Source: Siphonodentalium dalli
Lineage: Eukaryota; Mollusca; Scaphopoda; Gadilida; Siphonodentaliidae
Length of the DNA: 64,000 nt
Direction: 5' to 3'
Assembly: GCA_032622095.1 (NCBI GenBank)
Contig: CP136064.1
Location: 8,115,512-8,179,511, forward strand
In this document: positions 45,481 through 57,116 of the stretch, piece after piece
Layout of the letters: every line of letters starts with the position of its first letter
Numbering within the stretch: the stretch's first letter is position 1
Program-made: the position numbers and the translations under genes
The notes under the pieces: model-generated
What the model was told of the DNA's origin: nothing
Databases searched by the model: none
Seen by the model: only the letters and a program-made list of their open reading frames with translations

Positions 45481-46174
45481 GGCCAAAGAAAAAAGATTGT
45501 ATGTTTCCGGTAAATTTTTTTAGGGTAGGTAGGTAGGGAAATTTTTTTATTTTGATATTTTTTATCCAGCTGCAGAAATATTGAACTACCTCGACCAAAG
45601 TGACATAAAATGCCAACCCGTGCCATGGGGAAAGTATTACTTGATCAACACAGTGGAAATATACATTAAGATTGATAAAAAATCAAACTTACTTCATGCT
45701 TACGTATGTTTTTTATTATATATAATACCACATTTTCATAAATTTGGCTATAAACTTGGTACAAAATTGATGTCACTAACTTTTTATAAGAATTTTACCA
45801 ATAATACCGCCATTATACCGTACATGTATTGTGACGATTACATCCCATTGTCTGGGGGTAGCCAGTACACCCACCGAGCATGCCTGGTTTTTGGAAACAG
45901 TAGCTACTAGTACATGTATAGTGACTGTATACCCCTAATATATGCAGTGATAACCTCTTTACATGTATATATACAGATACACACCCACCATGTCTGTTGA
46001 TAGTGTTCCATAAGTCCCAAACAAGACATAAAGCAGGCAGGAGATCCACTCTCAGGAAATTAAAATTGCGAAAATTTTGACTTTTTCTCAAAATATCAAT
46101 ACAAAGTTTAGGGTCGGCGGGTTATTTTTAGGGTCGGTCGATGTACGGAAACATAGTATCTTTTTTCTTTGGCC
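45481..46174. mobile_element. 694-bp terminal-inverted-repeat element with gggtaggtaggg
   Basis: ggccaaagaaaaaagattgt then atgtttccg is mirrored by cggaaacatagtatc then ttttttctttggcc. Subterminal gggtaggtaggtagggaaat (45,524) and gggtcggcgggttattttta (46,111) resemble each other and 10,088-10,140. The internal 109-codon ORF (45,581-45,910) has no recognised domain. Confidence 0.72.
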
Positions 46175-46360
46175 TAAGGAACATTGCAACTGGTTTGAAG
46201 TAACATGACCGCGTTGCGTCAACACTGGAACTGCATTGATGGTAATTTTCAACATGGTCTCACTGAGGTTCTATCAAATATAAATACTAGTATGGTTGAG
46301 GCCAACTTGAGGGAGACAATTATTTTGAGAATATGTGATCCTGTGTTAACATGAGCCTAA

Positions 46361-46739
46361 GGCGACACCAATTTTTAAGTCTGGTTTACGAACACCTCCT
46401 ACAACTTTGTTTCCATTTCATGAAAAAAAAACCAACTTTTTTTGTCCCAAAATATTTTACACGCGTACTGATTTTCATGTGCTGTCGCATCCGGTTCTGC
46501 TTATGATCATTTACAGATCCATATTTTCATGTATTTCATGACAAGATATGTCTTGTTTGGTTTGAACAGAATTTCATTCAAAAACATTTTTTCACAATTT
46601 TTGTAAAATTTATGTAAAATTCCACGATTTACTTGATATAAATTGGGGGGGACAATCTTTTTTATTTTTATTTTTTTCCCTCCTGCATCTACTTTTTTTC
46701 TCCCCACATCGTAAACCAGACTTAAAAATTGGTGTCGCT
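46361..46739 (-). mobile_element. Harbinger-like MITE, copy 2
   Basis: Same family as 39,001-39,390 but inserted in the opposite orientation (tcctgcatctac on this strand against gtagatgcagga there). Flanked by TAA on both sides (46,358-46,360 and 46,740-46,742), again a TWA duplication. Confidence 0.82.
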
Positions 46740-47055
46740 TAAATATCATCTGATGGTGTCAAAATCATTGAACCGTCACTTACATGTATGCATGCACATG
46801 TTGTCTTGATGTTGAGTCTGGCTTTCATCATTTTCATTAGTTTTACTGTTAATATCCACCAAAGGTTGAGGTGTTATGGAACAACTGTATGGCATCGTAT
46901 ACTGTTATCTTCCGAGTAAATATGGAGTCTCTAATTCTTTTATCAGTCACGCATCTACTCATCAAATAGTATAATCCTTAAATATTTGTAGTCCAGGTGA
47001 TCTCGACTGCACAGTACATGTATAAACATTCATCTGTGCACAGTGTGTTTTAAAT

Positions 47056-47262
47056 TTCTTTGCCGTGTAACAACTGTTGTCCCAAGTTTCAATGCCTTGT
47101 CCTCCTGGTATGTAGGGATTACCAATTTACCATTGCCGTGTTTTAATTTGCAATTTTGATGATGACGCTCACTAAGCTTGTTGATCATTTTCTTTGTCGT
47201 GTAACAACTGTTGTACCAAGTTTCTACGCCGCGTCCTCCTGGTATTTAGGGATTACCGGTGC
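47056..47262. repeat. Direct repeat, two diverged copies about 133 bp apart
   Basis: gtgtaacaactgttgtccca..gtcctcctggtatgtaggga and gtgtaacaactgttgtacca..gtcctcctggtatttaggga. Confidence 0.8.
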
Positions 47263-47439
47263 CTTTAATAGCGTCAGATGCATCATTGCCAGTTAATGTA
47301 CATTAGAGTGGAACTGAATTAACAATGTCACATTGACACAGTACTCAGTTAAGACCAGTAAAACAGCAAAAGTAGTATTATTGTACAGCAGGCTTATCAC
47401 TATCAGTACTTACTACATGTACTGACTGACCCCTTACTA

Positions 47440-48040
47440 TCGTGGATCAATCTGAATCTGAATGGTTACGCTGCAGATCCCAATTATGGTAATTTCGCAG
47501 CGGGCGAGAGAGTCTCAGATCTTTTCCTTCAGCGCACTCTTGAAGGAATCCACAGGCTGTTGTTGTAGGATTAAGGATTCCTCCAGCTGATTCCAGTCGC
47601 ATATAGTTCGAACAAATGTGGAATTAGCGAACTGAGCTGACACGTATGGTATAGCCTCGTAGCACTGACTGTTGTTCCTTTAAATTAGGTGCCGAGGAAT
47701 TTGGCTGGTGACGTAGCCTGTCAGAACTTTGCTCTGCGATCTAAGACGCCTTGTTTCGGGTGTAAAGTATTGATTAGGTGGTATAGCCGGGACCAATCCA
47801 CCCACCACCTTACTCATGAATCCCAGCCGATTTATTTTCCGCCGTTTCTGCAATGTTGGTAAATCTAGCTCGTAGAGGATCTTGGTCATATATCCATCTT
47901 CTTTGCTCTTATAGTCTCTTTTAATCAAACGGGCTGCTCTACGCTGGATTCTTTCCAGCTTGTCGGTGTGATTTTGTTGGTAGGGGTCCCAGATGGTGTC
48001 TGCGTAGTCCATGATCTTCAAACTTCTCAATTCTTCTTCT
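47440..48040 (-). pseudogene. LINE C-terminal fragment
   Basis: Minus-strand 3' end of a second type of non-LTR retrotransposon. Open segment 48,030-47,680 reads IMDYADTIWDPYQQNHTDKL, ERIQRRAARLIKRDYKSKED, LYELDLPTLQKRRKINRLGF. After a break it continues with ANSTFVRTICDWNQLEESLI and VDSFKSALKEKI, a stop near 47,515. The leading YADTIWDPY is the usual post-RT LEYASxVWDP block. The element end carries attcagattcagattgatcc near 47,450 (minus strand), a short tandem 3' terminus as in CR1/L2-like elements. There is no zinc knuckle, so it differs from the LINEs at 12.6 and 36.9 kb. Confidence 0.88.
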
Positions 48041-48740
48041 TCTGGACATGTGCATTATGAGCAGGCCACTGGCACTACATCATGATTGTACCGGTACCAC
48101 AAATTCAATTTTGAGAAAATATTCTGGTTATGGCCAGGTAGCTGAGGTACTGTTCAATACTATAGTTGATCCGTTTCGTAATATCGTAGCTTAATTCTTA
48201 CTGTTCCGGGAATTGAAATATTTTTTGTCACATGAAATTCAGTCTTTTTCGATATTTGCGCACATCCAAGGGAGAAATCGGCGAATCTTATATATAAGTC
48301 CACAGTTTATCCGTTTGTAGCCAATACACCATTTCCTTCTGTCAATCCGCGTTGATTCGCGACAAAATTAACTCAAAATACCACAAGGAATTATCCGCGC
48401 TTCATTTTGAAGAACGATAACTAAAAGTTAAGATTGTAATTTGGCTGCAGAAACGAAACGAAACGAATTTTGAAACACAATAATTGTATTCACTAATATT
48501 GGTATATGGTCTACTATAGTATATGCAATCATTTATTTGAAATAATAAGTATCACTTAGAGAATAATTCTTACTGATAATTAGAAATCTCTTTATTTTGT
48601 ATCCCTTTAATATTAAATAATGGCCCTGAAAATTGTCTGTTTGTCAGTTTAATGTTCACTAATTATAGCTAGGCTGTTAGATAAAGTATGATATTGCTTC
48701 ATTTGTCCGGGGTGGTGTATTGTCATACTGTCATAATAAA

Positions 48741-50575
48741 CTTCAAGTAATAAGGTAACTACTCGTCAATGATGCTTGAATACATAAATGATTAATAAGG
48801 TAACAACTACCTGTCAATGATCGACGTCTTAATATAGAAAGGTTTTATAAGGTAACTAACTACACGGCAATGATACTTATTATAGAAGGTTAATAATTTA
48901 ACTTCTTGTCAATGATGCTTTAATATAGAAAGGGTTAATAAGGTAACTACCCGTCAATAATGCTTTAGTGTAGAAATGGTTACTAAGGTAACTACATGTC
49001 AATGATGCTTTAATAAAGAAAGGGTTAATAAGATAAAGTTCTACACGTCAATGATGCTTAAATATAGAAAGGGCTAATAGGGTAACTACACGTCAATGAT
49101 GTTTAATATAGAAAGGGTTAATATGGTAATTACACGCCAATGGTGCTTTAATATAGAAAGGGTTAATATGGTAACTACCGTCCATGATGCTTTAATATAT
49201 AACTGGCTACTATGATAACTACATGTCAAAGATGCTTTATTGTAGAAAGGGTTAATAATGTAACTAATCACCAATGATACTCATTATAAAAAGGGTTTAT
49301 AAGGTAACTGCCTGTCAATTATTGCTTCAACGTAGAAAGGGTTAATAAGGTAATTACACGCCAATGGTGCTTTAATATAGAAAGGGTTAATATGGTAACT
49401 ATCAGTCAATGATGCTTTAATATAGAAAGTGTTATAATATGGGAACTGCACGTCAATGATGCTTTGATACAAAAATGGTTAATAAGGTAATTACCCGTCA
49501 ATGGCACTTTAATATAGAAATGGTTTATAATGTAACTACTCACCAATGATACTTAGTATAGAAAGGGTTGTTTAATGTAACTACCTGTCAATTAATGCTT
49601 TAATATAGAAAAGGTTAATAAGGTAACTACACGCCAATGATACTTAGTATAGAAAGGGTTGGTAAGGTAACTACACGACAATGATACTTTAGTATATAGA
49701 GGGTTAATTAGGCAACTACCCGTCAACGATGCTTTAATATAGAAAGGGTGAACATGGTAACTACACGTCAATGATATTTTAATTAAGAAAGGGCTAATAA
49801 GGTAACTACATGTCAATGCTGCTTTAATACAGAAATGGTTAATAAGGTAACTTCACGTCAATGATGCTTTAATATAGAAAGGGTTAATACTGTAACTACT
49901 CACCAATGATACTTAGTATAGAACGGGTTAATAAGATAACTACCCAGCAATAATGATGCTTTAATATAGAGAGGGTTATAATAAGGTAACTACACGTCAA
50001 TGATGCTTTAATACATAAATGGTTAATAAGGTAACTACCCGCCAATGGCGCTTTAATATAGAAAGGGTTAATAATGCAACTACTCACCAATGATACTTAG
50101 TATAGAAAGGGTTAATAAGGTAACTACCTGTCAATTAATGCTTTAATATAGAAAGGGTTAATAAGGTAACTACACGCCAACGGTACTTAGTATAGGAAGG
50201 GTTAATAAGGTAACTATATACGACAATGATACTTTGGTATATACAGAGTTAAGGAGCCAACTACCCGTCAATGATGCTATACTATATAAAGGGTTAACAT
50301 TGTAACTACACATCAATGATATTTTAATATAGAAAGGGTTAATAAGGTAACTACGCGTCAATGATGCTTTAATAAAGAAAGGGTTAATAAGGTAACTTCA
50401 CATCAATGGTGCTTTAATATAGAAAGGGTTAATAATGTAACTACTCACCAATGTTACTTAGTATAGAAAGGGTTAATAAGGTAACTACCTGTCAATTAAT
50501 GATTTAATATAGAATGGTTAATATGGTAACTACACGCCAATGGTGCTGTAATATAGAAAGGGTTAATAAGGTGAC
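48741..50575. repeat. 45-bp minisatellite, about 40 diverged units
   Basis: Consensus approximately ggttaataaggtaactacac then gtcaatgatgctttaatata then gaaag. Single units vary by substitution and small indels. Since 45 is divisible by 3 and minus-strand units read LINPFYIKASLTCSY, the array creates many short minus-strand ORFs that are artefacts. It ends against the ACCTGGGT-rich right arm of the 13.6-kb block. Confidence 0.93.
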
Positions 50576-50902
50576 TTCAATGCAGATTATACAGTTTAAC
50601 AAAATACCACAGGTGTATATATCCGGGTGAACACTGTAGTAAATACCTGGGCGAAACCCTGGTGTAAATACCTGGGTGTAAATACCTGGTGTAAATACCT
50701 GGGTGTAAATCCGTAAAAACCCGGGTAAACTGGGGTTTATACCTAACATATATAGAAAACACCTGGGTAAATCTATATAAATCCCTGATTTACCTGGGTG
50801 TAACCTGGGTGTGACCTGGGTGGAACCAGGGTAAAACCTATATGTACCGGGGTATACCTAGGTAAACACCAAGATTTACCCAGGTACATTTTTATATGGG
50901 TA

Positions 50903-51031
50903 TATGTTATGTTCGTCATCTACTTTGTATTTGTTAAAATGTATATGGGAGAGAGGCGATTTGAGTTGTTAAAACTTGTGTCCCGATCCCTTGTGTAATA
51001 TTATATTACAATAAAATATGTTTAAACAAAA
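50903..51031 (+). mobile_element. LINE 3' UTR, part 2
   Basis: Continuation of the LINE at 36,915-37,284 after the 13.6-kb insert. Contains AATAAA at 51,010-51,015 and ends in an A-rich tail (tttaaacaaaaa), followed by the duplicated target AACGTTGATTT. Confidence 0.78.
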
Positions 51032-54000
51032 AACGTTGATTTCGAGTCTAATATAATGCATTGGCCGCTAGTTCCTTCTTCTTACATATAACATAAGAGC
51101 AGACGACAGACAGAAACACATATAACATAAGAGCAGGCGACAAACAGAAACACATATAACATAAGCATTGTTGATGCTGTTCTAGAACGTTGATTTCGAG
51201 TCTAATATAATGCATTGGCCGCTAGTTCCTTCTTCGTTGATTTCGAGTCTAATATAATGCATTGGCCGCTAGTTCCTTCTTCGTTGATTTCGAGTCTAAT
51301 ATAATACATTGGCCGCTAGTTCCTTCTTCGTTGCGATATTAATTTCGAGTCTAATATAATGCATTGGCCGCTAGTTCCTTCTTCGTTGCGATATTAATTG
51401 CGAGTCTAATATAATACATTGGCCGCTAGTTCCTTCTTCTTTGCGATATTAATTTCGAGTCTAATATAATACATTGGCCGCTAGTTCCTTCTTCGTTGCG
51501 ATATTAATTTCGAGTCTAATATAATGCATTGGCCGCTAGTTCCTTCTTCGTTGCGATATTAATTTCGAGTCTAATATAATACATTGGCCGCTAGTTCCTT
51601 CTTCGTTGCGATATTAATTTCGAGTCTAATATAATACATTGGCCGCTAGTTCCTTCTTCGTTGCGATATTAATTTCGAGTCTAATATAATGCATTGGCCG
51701 CTAGTTCCTTCTTCGTTGCGATATTAATTTCGAGTATAATATAATACATTGGCCGCTAGTTCCTTCTTCGTTGCGATATTAATTTCGAGTCTAATATAAT
51801 ACATTGGCCGCTAGTTCCTTCTTCGTTGCGATATTAATTTCGAGTCTAATATAATGCATTGGCCGCTAGTTCCTTCTTCGTTGCGATATTAATTTCGAGT
51901 CTAATATAATACATTGGCCGCTAGTTCCTTCTTCGTTGCGATATTAATTTCGAGTCTAATATAATACATTGGCCGCTAGTTCCTTCTTCGTTACGATATT
52001 AATTTCGAGTCTAATATAATGCATTGGCCGCTAGTTCCTTCTTCGTTGCGATATTAATTTCGAGTATAATATAATACATTGGCCGCTAGTTCCTTCTTCG
52101 TTGCGATATTAATTTCGAGTCTAATATAATACATTGGCCGCTAGTTCCTTCTTCGTTGCGATATTAATTTCGAGTCTAATATAATGCATTGGCCGCTAGT
52201 TCCTTCTTCGTTGCGATATTGATTTCGAGTCTAATATAATGCATTGGCCGCTAGTTCCTTCTTCGTTGATTTCGTGTCTAATATAATGCATTGGCCGCTA
52301 GTTCCTTCTTCGTTGCGATATTGATTTCGAGTCTAATATAATGCACTGGCCGCTAGTTCCTTCTTCGTTGCGATATTGATTTCGAGTCTAATATAATGCA
52401 TTGGCCGCTAGTTCCTTCTTCGTTGCGATGTTGATTTCGAGTCTAATATAATGCATTGGCCGCTAGTTCCTTCTTCGTTGCGATATTTATTTCGAGTCTA
52501 ATATAATGCATTGGCCGCTAGTTCCTTCTTCTGTGCGATATTGATTTCGAGTCTAATATAATACATTGGTCGCTAGTTCCTTCTTCGTTGATTTCGAGTC
52601 TAATATAATGCATTGGCCGCTAGTTCCTTCTTCGTTGATTTCGAGTGTAATATAATGCATTGGCCGCTAGTTCCTTCTTCGTTGCGATATTAATTTCGAG
52701 TCTAATATAATACATTGGCCGCTAGTTCCTTCTTCGTTGCGATATTAATTTCGAGTCTAATATAATGCATTGGCCGCTAGTTCCTTCTTCGTTGCGATAT
52801 TAATTTCGAGTCTAATATAATGCATTGGCCGCTAGTTCCTTCTTCGTTGCGATATTAATTTCGAGTCTAATATAATACATTGGCCGCTATTTCCTTCTTC
52901 GTTGCGATATTAATTTCGAGTCTAATATAATGCATTGGCCGCTAGTTCCTTCTTCGTTGCGATATTGATTTCGAGTCTAATATAATGCATTGGCCGCTAG
53001 TTCCTTCTCGTTGATTTCGAGTCTAATATAATGCATTGGCCGCTAGTTCCTTATTCGTTGCGATATTGATTTCGAGTCTAATATAATGCATTGGCCGCTA
53101 GTTCCTTCTTCGTTGCGATATTGATTTCGAGTCTAATATAATGCATTGGCCGCTAGTTCCTTCTTCGTTGCGATATTGGTTACGAGTCTAATATACTGCA
53201 TTGGCCGCTAGTTCCTTCTTCGTTGCGATATTGATTTCGAGTCTAATATAATGCATTGGCCGCTAGTTCCTTCTTCTGTGCGATATTGATTTCGAGTCTA
53301 ATATAATACATTGGTCGCTAGTTCCTTTTTCGTTGATTTCGAATCTAATATAATGCATTGGCCGCTAGTTCCTTCTTCGTTGATTTCGAGTGTAATATAA
53401 TGCATTGGCCGCTAGTTCCTTCTTCGTTGCGATATTGATTTCGAGTCTAATATAATGCATTGGCCGCTAGTTCCTTCTTCGTTGCGATATTGATTTCGAG
53501 TGTAATATAATGCATTGGCCGCTAGTTCCTTCTTCGTTGCGATATTGATTTCGATTGTAATATAATGCATTGGCCGCTAGTTCCTTCTTCGTTGCGATAT
53601 TGATTTCGAGTCTAATATAATGCATTGGCCGCTAGTTCCTTCTTCGTTGCGATATTGATTTCGAGTCTAATATAATGCATTGGCCGCTAGTTCCTTCTTC
53701 GTTGCGATATTGATTTCGAGTCTAATATAATGCATTGGCCGCTAGTTCATTCTTCGTTGATTTCGAGTCTAATATAATGCATTGGCCGCTAGTTCCTTCT
53801 TCGTTGCGATATTGATTTCGAGTCTAATATAATGCATTGGCCGCTAGTTCCTTCTTCGTTGATTTTGAGTCTAATATAATGCATTGGCCGCTAGTTCCTT
53901 CTTCGTTGATTTCGAGTCTAATATAATACATTGGCCGCTAGTTCCTTCTTCGTTGATTTCGAGTCTAATATAATGCATTGGCCGCTAGTTCCTTCTGCGT

Positions 54001-54345
54001 TGATTTCGAGTCTAATATAATGCATTGGCCGCTAGTTCCTTCTTCGTTGATTTCGAGTCTAATATAATGCATTGGCCGCTAGTTCCTTCTTCGTTGATTT
54101 CGAGTCTAATATAATGCATTGGCCGCTAGTTCCTTCTTCGTTGATTTCGAGTCTAATATAATGCATTGGCCGCTAGTTCCTTCTTCGTTGATTTCGAGTC
54201 TAATATAATGCATTGGCCGCTAGTTCCGTCTTCGTTGATATCGAGTCTAATATAATGCATTGGCCGCTAGTTCCTTCTTCGTTGATTTCGAGTCTAATAT
54301 AATACATTGGCCGCTAGTTCCTTCTTCGTTGCGATATTGATTTCA
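51032..54345 (+). repeat. 55/47-bp satellite array, about 60 units
   Basis: Long unit: cgttgcgatattaatttcga, gtctaatataatgcattggc, cgctagttccttctt (55 bp). The short unit lacks gcgatatt (47 bp). One isolated unit (51,032-51,083) is followed by about 90 bp containing two near-copies of cacatataacataagagcag, then the continuous array from about 51,186. Between about 51,360 and 52,190 the gcattgg/acattgg variant alternates g-a-a, giving a three-unit (165 bp) higher-order repeat. A gagtata variant recurs every 330 bp (51,731 and 52,061). The right half is richer in 47-bp units. Confidence 0.97.
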
Positions 54346-55059
54346 TTGATACATTCCGTTGGAAACTTAAATCACAGACATCTCTTAGTAGCTATAGGCT
54401 TATATTTGTCGATCTCTGGGCTAGAAAGTTGTTTCTGTCTGGGTGGAGATAACACCAATTCGTACGACAGTAAATCTGATTTGCCGTACACTAGCATCAC
54501 ATATTTATATATGACTTTTTGCGAACGCACTGAAAATTACCCTACAAATAGCCACGCTGTTCTTCAGTTATGTGATCTCTTCAGATATACATTGACGACA
54601 CGAGAAAAATTAATAGGATGTACTATGTACTTAATAAGGGGCGTTTTAGATTTCATGGTGCATATTTTCTCATGCAGGAACGCACTTTTATTAACCATTA
54701 CTCTGGGCGCGTTAAACTTTTCAATTCATCGTCGATAAGCCATCAAGACCATTGTGCATGACGGACATATCCAGCGAGAGATTTTGCCAAAATGATTACG
54801 AATTACAAATGCAATAGATGAAATTATGACGTTGGCATATACACAATCAGCAAAATTCCGGCGTAATTTCAGGTGTCCGATATACGCGATAATTAGTGTA
54901 CTGTCCTGGTCGGCTTTTTGTGCACAAAATGCATCCTCATTTTGACTTCAGTTGTTGCGGACAACTAGGTAGATCCATATATATTAGTGGCATGTCCATG
55001 CTTCATAGCCCCTAAAATATTAAACAAACTGATTGTAACCTTTCTATAAAGTGACGAAA
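54346..55059. other. Unassigned; hydrophobic ORF leaves the satellite
   Basis: An open frame of 143 codons (54,307-54,738) starts with a non-ATG codon inside the last satellite unit. It is hydrophobic with several cysteines but has no recognisable family. I do not call it a gene. Confidence 0.35.
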
Positions 55060-55995
55060 TTCTCGATGCATTGTGAGAATAAGCTTCCATGTTTCAATTG
55101 TGTGTGTTTTCAGCTCCAAGATGAGTGCGAGGTGATAAATTTGGACAACATTGTCAACGTTCCATTGTTATAGATAGTTTAGGAAACTAAATCTACAATC
55201 ACATTGGAATTTGCTGCACTTAACCCTTTACCCAACAAACCGGCCAAAAACGGCCAAATAAAGCTTCAACAGCCTAAAATAACTTCGGTCTGTCTCAATA
55301 AAACCATACAAATATGGATATCATTGGAACCGGCTCATTGACCACATTGTGATGGTTACAGTTATGCCCTGTGCCAATGCATTCTCTTATATATGCGAGT
55401 CGACCATAGGTCGCCTCGCATATATAAGAGAATGCATTGGCCTAAAAAAAATCTTTTTTTAACACTTTTTACCATTTTATCTTACATTCTTTAACAATTT
55501 TATAATTTTTAATGTGTTAAGCCAATGCATTCTCTTATATATGCGAGGCGACCTATGGTCGACTAGCATATATAAGAGAATGCATTGGCACAGGGCCGTT
55601 CTGTTGGGTAAAGGGTTAAGTAGGAAAATATTGAAAATTGCATGTGACACTCCACATTTTCGGAGCAAACCACGAAGCGGTCAAGAGTTTTGCCCGCATC
55701 GCAGTTTACTCCTGCCCGAATATCGTTTTACTTTATCGATGTTCGGCATGTTTGGAAAGATGCATGTCTTTATTCGAGTTACTGGATAGGGATTTGGTGT
55801 TTTTAGTATCAAAAACACGTCACGGGTAGAGTGTTCCATATAGATTGCTCCATGTTTTCAGAAAACAAAATTCTCGAAAATGTCGGTGCACACTGAAAGT
55901 GATGCTGAATGAAACTTATATTTACCCCAAAATTCCGAAAGCGCTCGACTAAGGTTGTGTTTTTCTCGCAAACTGATATCTGAATTTGCTCTGAA
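55060..55995. repeat. Duplicated segment, copy 1 (carries MITE 4)
   Basis: gcattgtgagaataagcttc.., ctaaatctac.., ggaatttgctgcacttaa [MITE] gtaggaaaatattga.., agttactgga.., gctgaatgaaacttatattt. Collinear with 56,286-56,775, which lacks the MITE. Confidence 0.82.
55224..55615 (+). mobile_element. TTAA double-hairpin MITE, copy 4
   Basis: 392 bp between TTAA at 55,220-55,223 and 55,616-55,619, with exact CCCTTTACCCAACA inverted ends. The related empty site at 56,431-56,450 (gcatttaagcaggaaaatat) and an inverted one at 56,186-56,214 (cctacttaagtgcagcaaat) show a single TTAA, confirming the element's limits. Confidence 0.95.
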
Positions 55996-56285
55996 CTCCC
56001 GCCACAGCATAAATAAGCATTGCCTATATCATATACGTCTTATATTGCGCTGGTCTGACCACTGCCATCATGTGCAATTTTGTAATTAAATATAACATTT
56101 TTAAAAGAGTTTTGTCAGTTATACAATGCATTGGAGACTACGGGTGAGTTTGTTTTGAGGGAAAGTTTGTTATTAATTGTTTTTCCTACTTAAGTGCAGC
56201 AAATTCCATTTTGCTCTGTGAACCTACATTTAACCAAATTTCAACAGTTGAAGGAAAAAAAGCTCCATAAAATTACAAAATGCTC

Positions 56286-56775
56286 CATGCATTGTGAGAA
56301 TAAGCTTCCATGTTTCAGTTTTGTGTGTTTTCTGCTCCAAGCTGAGCGTATGACGATAAATTAGGAAAATGTTTTTCCATTGATATAGATATTTTAGTAA
56401 GCTAAATCTACATTCACTTCACAATTTGTTGCATTTAAGCAGGAAAATATTGAACATTTCATGTCAAATAAATCACAACGGGCACGATCCCCCCCCCCCT
56501 ATCCCGCGTCGCGGTTTACAGCTGCCCGCATTCCGTTGTACTTTATAATTGTACGATATGTTTGGAAACTGTCTATTTGAGTTACTGGGTAGGATCGATG
56601 TTGGGTTCTTAGTATCAAAACACGTAAATTGATGATTGTCCCATGTAAATATAAATAGCTCCATGTTTTCAAACAATTTCTCGAGTAGTCAATAGTTTGC
56701 TGAATGAAACTTCAAGTATATACCCCGAATTCCGAATGCGCTCGACTAATTAAGATTGTATTTGTATCGGGAACT
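56286..56775. repeat. Duplicated segment, copy 2 (empty of the MITE)
   Basis: Second copy of 55,060-55,995, about 1.2 kb downstream. Similarity includes gtgagaataagcttccatgt, gcaggaaaatattgaa and gagttactgggtagga. Confidence 0.8.
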
Positions 56776-56859
56776 GCATGATATCTATACTTTTTCTGAA
56801 CTAAATTATCACAGCATAAATAGGCATTGCCCATCATATCACTCTAAGAACAGTCAAGA

Positions 56860-56980
56860 ACCCTGCGGTTCTTCACGCCTTCAAGAACCGATATTATGGG
56901 GATTTGGTTCTTCGCGCTCTCTAGACCCGAACATTGACTCGCGCTTTTTGAAGAACCAAATGAAGAACCAAATTTGTATA
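56860..56980. repeat. gaaccaaat hairpin repeat, copy 1
   Basis: cggttcttcacgcc..aagaaccgatattatgggg, atttggttcttcgcgctctc, gaagaaccaaatgaagaacc. The atttggttctt / aagaaccaaat arms pair. Copy 2 is at 57,362-57,475. Confidence 0.82.
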
Positions 56981-57116
56981 ACATGAGTTGCGGTTCGTAA
57001 TAAATGCATGTCGCCCATATGGAACAGAACTACGACCTCGTTTTGAGTTTTCAGAACCGCCATTTTCGATCGCTGATTTTGTGGGAGTCGATGGAACAAA
57101 ATCCTACATAACAAAG

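Larger units (their letters stand above)
37285..50902. mobile_element. 13.6-kb block with 30-bp inverted termini and TA duplication
   Basis: Left end tacccatataaaaatgtacc then tgggtaaatc (37,285 on) is mirrored at the right end, gatttacccaggtacatttt then tatatgggta (to 50,902), bracketed by TA at 37,283 and 50,903. Next to both ends are clusters of ACCTGGGT-type motifs in opposite orientation (37,285-37,500 and 50,600-50,902), like long repeat-rich subterminal regions. The block interrupts one LINE copy whose halves flank it, so it entered as a unit or as two linked events. No transposase was recognised among its short ORFs. TA duplications suggest a Tc1/mariner-like or related DDE mobiliser, but this is inference. 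Confidence 0.68.

Noticed and set aside
45581-45910. 109-residue ORF as a gene
   Set aside because: Inside a terminal-inverted-repeat element, low-complexity, no family features.
48741-50575. Series of minus-strand ORFs with NPFYIKASLTCSY
   Set aside because: Product of a 45-bp tandem repeat. Each ORF ends at random unit variants.
51186-54345. CRISPR-like or coding interpretation of the 55-bp array
   Set aside because: There are no spacers, units are joined directly and show satellite-type variants. ORFs do not persist across units.
54307-54738. 143-residue hydrophobic protein
   Set aside because: Starts at TTG inside the satellite, no recognisable domain, no promoter or splice support.
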